This document shows, one piece after another, positions 4,975 to 7,403 of a stretch of DNA of 7,403 bases (position 1 is its first letter; every line of letters starts with the position of its first letter). The position numbers were made by a program, and so were the translations under genes. The stretch spans positions 1 to 7,403 of the forward strand of contig PXDR01000311.1 of the NCBI GenBank assembly GCA_003566335.1. The letters are read 5' to 3'. Source of the stretch: Cyanobacteria bacterium T3Sed10_344R1. Its GTDB lineage: Bacteria > Cyanobacteriota > Cyanobacteriia > Phormidesmidales > Phormidesmidaceae. The notes below the pieces were generated by a model that was given only the letters and a program-made list of their open reading frames with translations, searched no databases and was not told where the DNA came from.

Positions 4975-6678
4975 CTAGAGACCTGCGGGGAAGGTACCGC
5001 CAAAGTCAAGCGACTGCTGCTGTTGAATGCTGCTAGGAAAGACCTGGTTGACCGCATCCCGTAGCGCCTCAGCCCGATTGATATACAGATGGTGGGCGGG
5101 CACAATGCTGAACACGTTAAGCTTCTCCAGGCGGCGATGGGTCTGCCCCGTGGCCCCGACGATGTAGACCTGACGATCTTTATCAACGGCTTCCTTAATC
5201 GCATTCTCTAAGGCTAGGGAGGCAGTAACCCCCATGTGGGGCACATCGCTTAGGTCAAAGACAATCGCGTCACAGTTTGCGATCGCATTATGTTCGCGAG
5301 AAATCGCCTTAGCGACACCAAAGATCATTGGCCCCCCGAGACGGAACAGCAGCACGCGGCCATTGCCTTCATCTAGCCAGCGCTTCTCGTCTGAATTCAG
5401 CAAGACCTCATCATCTGCGTCAGAAACCACCTTCACTGAATTGGTTTGCATGGCACTCATCCGCTCAATGGTGAGAATGTTGGCAACAAACACCCCCACA
5501 CCCACGGCGACAATCAAATCAACCAGCACCGTCAAGATAATGACGCCGTACATAATCAGCGCCCCTTTCACCGACACCCGATGGGCTCTTTTCAAGAACT
5601 CCCAGTCAATGATGTCGATACCGACCTTAAAGGCAATTCCGGCCAGCACCGCCAGGGGAATCGTGGCCGCCAGCCCAGACGCCCCCAGAATCACAATCAA
5701 CAGCACAAACGCCCGGGTTAAGCCCGATAGCGCAGTTCTAGCCCCGGCCTGGATATTCACTACGGTGCCCATGGTCGCACCGGCCCCCGCAATGCCGCCG
5801 AATAGCCCGGACATCAGGTTGCCAATACCTTGACCGATCAGCTCTTTATTTGAGTCGTGCTCAGTACGAGTGAGGCTGTCTGCCACCACAGAGGTTAACA
5901 GGGCATCAATACAGCCCAACATGCCCAGCACCACCGCGTTCACAAGCATAGTCTGGAGCTGGGCTGCGTTAAAGGTGGGGACTTGCATCGCTGGAAAGCT
6001 GGCCGAAATCTCGCCAATGCGGCGAATCTCCAGCCCTGGGAACAGCACCAAGGACAGGGCGGTGCCCACAATCAGCGCAACTAGCTGGGGGGGCACAATC
6101 CGCTTGAACCGGGAAGGCATGAACCAGATAATCCCGACTGCGATCGCAGCCAATCCCGTCTCTGCTGGCTGAATATTAGCAAGCAGGTCTGGAATCCCTT
6201 GCAGCGTACCGACAACCCCACCTCCAGGGCTGGCCTGCCCCAGAAATGGCGCAAGCTGCAAAATCACCAGAATGATGCCGATGCCGGACATAAAGCCCGA
6301 AATCACCGTGTAGGGCATCATCGTCACGTATTTGCCCAGGCGCAGCGCCCCGAAAATCATCTGGAAAATCCCGGCCATCATCACCACGGTGAAAGCCATT
6401 TCCAAGCCGTGTTCTGGATCAGCGGCAGTCAGATTGGCAATGACCGCCGTCATCACCACCGTCATGGGGCCAGTGGGTTCAGAGATGAGGGTTGGCGTTC
6501 CCCCAAATAGCGCCGCGAAAAAGCCCACCAGCACCGCACCCCATAGACCGGCAGCGGCCCCAGCCCCAGAAGCCACCCCAAAAGCAAGGGCCATGGGCAA
6601 AGCAATAACGGCAGCGGTGACGCCTCCGAAGAGGTCACCGCGTACATGGCGAAAGTTGATTCTGTTCGTTAGCTGCAT
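4975..6678 (-). CDS. bicA: BicA, SulP-family sodium-dependent bicarbonate transporter
   Basis: A 567-residue SulP protein that matches, from memory and nearly end to end, the 566-residue BicA of Synechococcus PCC 7002. It imports bicarbonate with Na+ across the plasma membrane, a low-affinity, high-flux uptake route of the CO2-concentrating mechanism. Residues 1-405 form the 14-span transport domain, including the GGTPTLISEPTGPMTVVMTA segment (59-78) and the LGCIDALLTSVVADSLTRTE segment (254-273). Residues that I recall from the BicA structure as the substrate and Na+ sites are conserved at identical numbers: Thr69, Asp258, Thr262 and Thr302. Residues about 435-550 form the cytoplasmic STAS domain, with the FDLSDVPHMGVTASLALENA loop and Thr485 at the position phosphorylated in anti-sigma antagonists. 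ATG 6678 is chosen because its MQLTNRINFR start aligns with known BicA; the frame runs 48 bp further to a TTG, an unlikely start. No clear ribosome binding site is seen. A long upstream region carries regulator-like dyads. Confidence 0.95.
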   Translation of the reverse strand: MQLTNRINFRHVRGDLFGGVTAAVIALPMALAFGVASGAGAAAGLWGAVLVGFFAALFGGTPTLISEPTGPMTVVMTAVIANLTAADPEHGLEMAFTVVMMAGIFQMIFGALRLGKYVTMMPYTVISGFMSGIGIILVILQLAPFLGQASPGGGVVGTLQGIPDLLANIQPAETGLAAIAVGIIWFMPSRFKRIVPPQLVALIVGTALSLVLFPGLEIRRIGEISASFPAMQVPTFNAAQLQTMLVNAVVLGMLGCIDALLTSVVADSLTRTEHDSNKELIGQGIGNLMSGLFGGIAGAGATMGTVVNIQAGARTALSGLTRAFVLLIVILGASGLAATIPLAVLAGIAFKVGIDIIDWEFLKRAHRVSVKGALIMYGVIILTVLVDLIVAVGVGVFVANILTIERMSAMQTNSVKVVSDADDEVLLNSDEKRWLDEGNGRVLLFRLGGPMIFGVAKAISREHNAIANCDAIVFDLSDVPHMGVTASLALENAIKEAVDKDRQVYIVGATGQTHRRLEKLNVFSIVPAHHLYINRAEALRDAVNQVFPSSIQQQQSLDFGGTFPAGL

Positions 6679-6814
6679 GACCAACCCACTGTGTAAATAA
6701 ACCGTAAATAAACCTATGCAAATCAAAGCCTGTAGCTTGATGCCAAAACGCCAATCGACAACCTCACGTTCAGCAGAACGCTTAGCGAAGCTTGGCCTTG
6801 AGCCCTCTTTCCAG

Positions 6815-6836
6815 TAGATAGACTTTTATCTATCTA
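6815..6836. promoter_or_regulatory. 8-bp inverted repeat upstream of bicA
   Basis: TAGATAGA (6815-6822) and TCTATCTA (6829-6836) form perfect arms around a 6-bp CTTTTA spacer. The overlapping GATAGACTT (6817-6825) recurs in inverted orientation as AAGTCTATC at 6857-6865, 31 bp away. The repeated GATAGA words suggest several half-sites for one regulator 137-187 bp upstream of the bicA start. Confidence 0.4.
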
Positions 6837-6846
6837 GAATTACTTT

Positions 6847-6868
6847 TCCTTGATTCAAGTCTATCAAT
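6847..6868. promoter_or_regulatory. NdhR/CcmR-like LysR-type operator candidate for bicA
   Basis: TCCTTG-N10-ATCAAT matches 10 of 12 positions, with exact spacing, of the NdhR (CcmR) consensus TCAATG-N10-ATCAAT as I recall it. The same segment is a dyad, TTGAT-N8-ATCAA (6850-6867). NdhR/CcmR represses inorganic-carbon uptake genes in carbon-replete cyanobacteria, which fits a site 169 bp upstream of bicA. The consensus is from memory and the match was scored by eye. Confidence 0.4.
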
Positions 6869-7102
6869 AAGGATTCCCAATCGTCACGCTGTTTGCCCTC
6901 ACAATTCTTGATGGGTCTTAAAAGCAACGCTTGTGGATGCCCCAGAGCAAACTTGGTCGTCTATCTGAATGCTTCCTAGGGGCTACAACTCGTGCAGTGA
7001 AAAGCTCGTAACCAGATTGATAGCTACTGACCAGGGCGACTCATGAGCTACCTCATGAACAAAGATCCTGCGCCCCGGCGGTCGCGGGACCACAGACTCT
7101 TT

Positions 7103-7126
7103 AGCTGGGTCAACAGCTGGGTCAAC
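7103..7126 (+). repeat. 12-bp perfect tandem duplication in the leader of the TauE/SafE-like gene
   Basis: AGCTGGGTCAAC occurs twice head to tail (7103-7114 and 7115-7126). The GGGTC core of either copy can pair with GACCC at 7227-7231, and GCT with AGC at 7234-7236, so the duplication provides two interchangeable 5' strands for one long-range stem. Confidence 0.85.
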
Positions 7127-7269
7127 TTTCAACCTGGTGACACCGTTCTAGTTTGTCGATGCAGTCGGCCCCCGGTAAGACCAAAAGGGCAGAAAACTGG
7201 TGAAGTCAGCGCCGTTACGTGCAAGAGACCCACAGCCTTTTTTGACGCCAGTTCACCCGCCAGCGGACA

Positions 7270-7403
7270 ATGTCAGGCATGGTGGATTTGATGTTGATGG
7301 CCCTGCTGGGCTTTTTGGGCAGTTTTGGTCATTGCTTAGGAATGTGTGGGCCGCTGACGGCAACCTTTGCCTTGGCACCGGGCAAGCCCATGGCCAGTGC
7401 CCA
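7270..7403 (+). CDS. TauE/SafE-like (DsbD_2/UreH_2 type) membrane transporter, N-terminal part only
   Basis: The first 44 codons run off the window edge. They encode a hydrophobic helix (about 5-20) followed by G-S-F-G-H21-C22-L-G-M-C26-G-P-L, the HCxGMCGP signature at the start of the sulfite exporter TauE/SafE relatives in the COG2836/DsbD_2 group. These are about six-helix inner-membrane proteins linked in various bacteria to metal handling, cytochrome c or thiol redox export. The His-Cys-x3-Cys cluster at the membrane face could bind a metal or be redox active. The transported species cannot be told from this fragment. A TGA at 7243-7245 limits the frame upstream, so the start is ATG 7270 or ATG 7279; neither has a strong ribosome binding site, and 7270 is the longer choice. 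It is divergent from bicA. Confidence 0.75.
   Translation, partial: MSGMVDLMLMALLGFLGSFGHCLGMCGPLTATFALAPGKPMASA

Larger units (their letters stand above)
35..6147. repeat. HIP1 octamers (GCGATCGC), seven perfect copies
   Basis: Perfect copies lie at 35-42, 62-69, 774-781, 935-942, 4132-4139, 5279-5286 and 6140-6147. About 0.1 would be expected by chance in this length. All seven fall inside coding regions. The octamer is the palindromic word typical of many cyanobacterial genomes and is the main clue to the host. The entry spans the outermost copies; the sequence between them is not repetitive. Confidence 0.9.
6679..7269. other. Long divergent regulatory region between bicA and the TauE/SafE-like gene
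   Basis: 590 bp without a convincing gene. The bicA-proximal third has small dyads (for example CGTTC-AGCA-GAACG at 6767-6780). The middle carries the hairpin at 6815-6836 and the LysR-type-like site at 6847-6868. The right third (about 7100-7243) contains a tandem duplication and sequences that could fold as a leader RNA. I could not place -35/-10 boxes for either gene with confidence. Confidence 0.6.

Noticed and set aside
4947..5204. Minus-strand 85-codon frame overlapping the bicA 3' end
   Set aside because: It is out of frame with the STAS domain of bicA on the same strand, and its Arg/Ser-rich product looks like a shifted reading of that gene.
5234..5833. Long plus-strand open frame (199 codons) and others opposite bicA (5870-6172, 6199-6510, 6332-6700)
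   Set aside because: All lie antisense to the confidently identified bicA gene. Their products are Ser/Thr/Pro- or His/Arg-rich and fit mirror images of transmembrane codons, and no recognisable domain or ribosome binding site supports them.
6679..6726. 16-codon N-terminal extension of bicA from TTG 6726
   Set aside because: Known BicA begins at the position equivalent to ATG 6678 (MQ-TN-I-FR), and the extension has no ribosome binding site.
7043..7291. 82-codon open frame in the bicA-TauE intergenic region
   Set aside because: There is a weak AGGG upstream of the ATG, but the product is basic and low in order, shows no family resemblance, includes a four-residue repeat caused by the tandem DNA duplication, and overlaps the start of the TauE/SafE-like gene. 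The leader-RNA reading explains the region at least as well.
1..7403. CRISPR array, insertion sequence or defence system
   Set aside because: No regularly spaced repeats, terminal inverted repeats, transposase motifs or defence-type domains were seen; every sizeable frame is accounted for by housekeeping, transport or the fusion gene.

Overview
The window looks like chromosomal DNA from a cyanobacterium. Seven perfect copies of the octamer GCGATCGC (the HIP1 palindrome, heavily over-represented in many cyanobacteria) occur in 7.4 kb. The bicarbonate transporter BicA and a DUF3493 (LPA1/Rep27-type) protein point the same way. Gene density and a moderately high GC content would fit a Leptolyngbya/Synechococcales-type genome, but that is inference; nothing here fixes the genus.

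Layout, left to right. (1) 2-727, plus strand: the 3' end of an unrecognised protein with a possible membrane segment, followed 24 bp later by a small VOC/glyoxalase-fold protein with an intact His-His-Glu metal triad. (2) 740-1675, minus strand: a DUF3493 membrane protein followed closely by a lipase-like alpha/beta hydrolase with a complete Ser-Asp-His set; these converge on the VOC gene with 12 bp between stop codons. (3) 1772-1843, plus strand: tRNA-Thr(CGU) with an extended -10 promoter. (4) 1866-4676, minus strand: the most unusual gene, a protein of about 936 residues. It joins a NapH/NosR-like polytopic membrane ferredoxin part, a repeated helical module, a HEAT-like segment and a C-terminal cyclic-nucleotide-binding (CRP-type) fold whose phosphate-binding cassette lacks the usual arginine. 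(5) 4677-4974: AT-rich spacer with two perfect dyads, a 12-bp tandem duplication and a strong hairpin that probably ends the bicA transcript. (6) 4975-6678, minus strand: bicA, a SulP sodium/bicarbonate symporter with a C-terminal STAS domain. (7) 6679-7269: a long divergent regulatory region. Its bicA-proximal half carries dyads, one resembling the NdhR/CcmR operator; its right half could encode a structured leader RNA. (8) 7270-end, plus strand: the start of a TauE/SafE-like (DsbD_2/UreH_2 type) membrane transporter.

Functionally, bicA supplies inorganic carbon to the CO2-concentrating mechanism, and its upstream site suggests low-carbon control by a LysR-type regulator. The fusion protein looks like a membrane redox device whose activity could be set by a ligand- or conformation-sensing CNB domain. 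No electron donor, acceptor or partner is encoded nearby, so its pathway cannot be read from this window.
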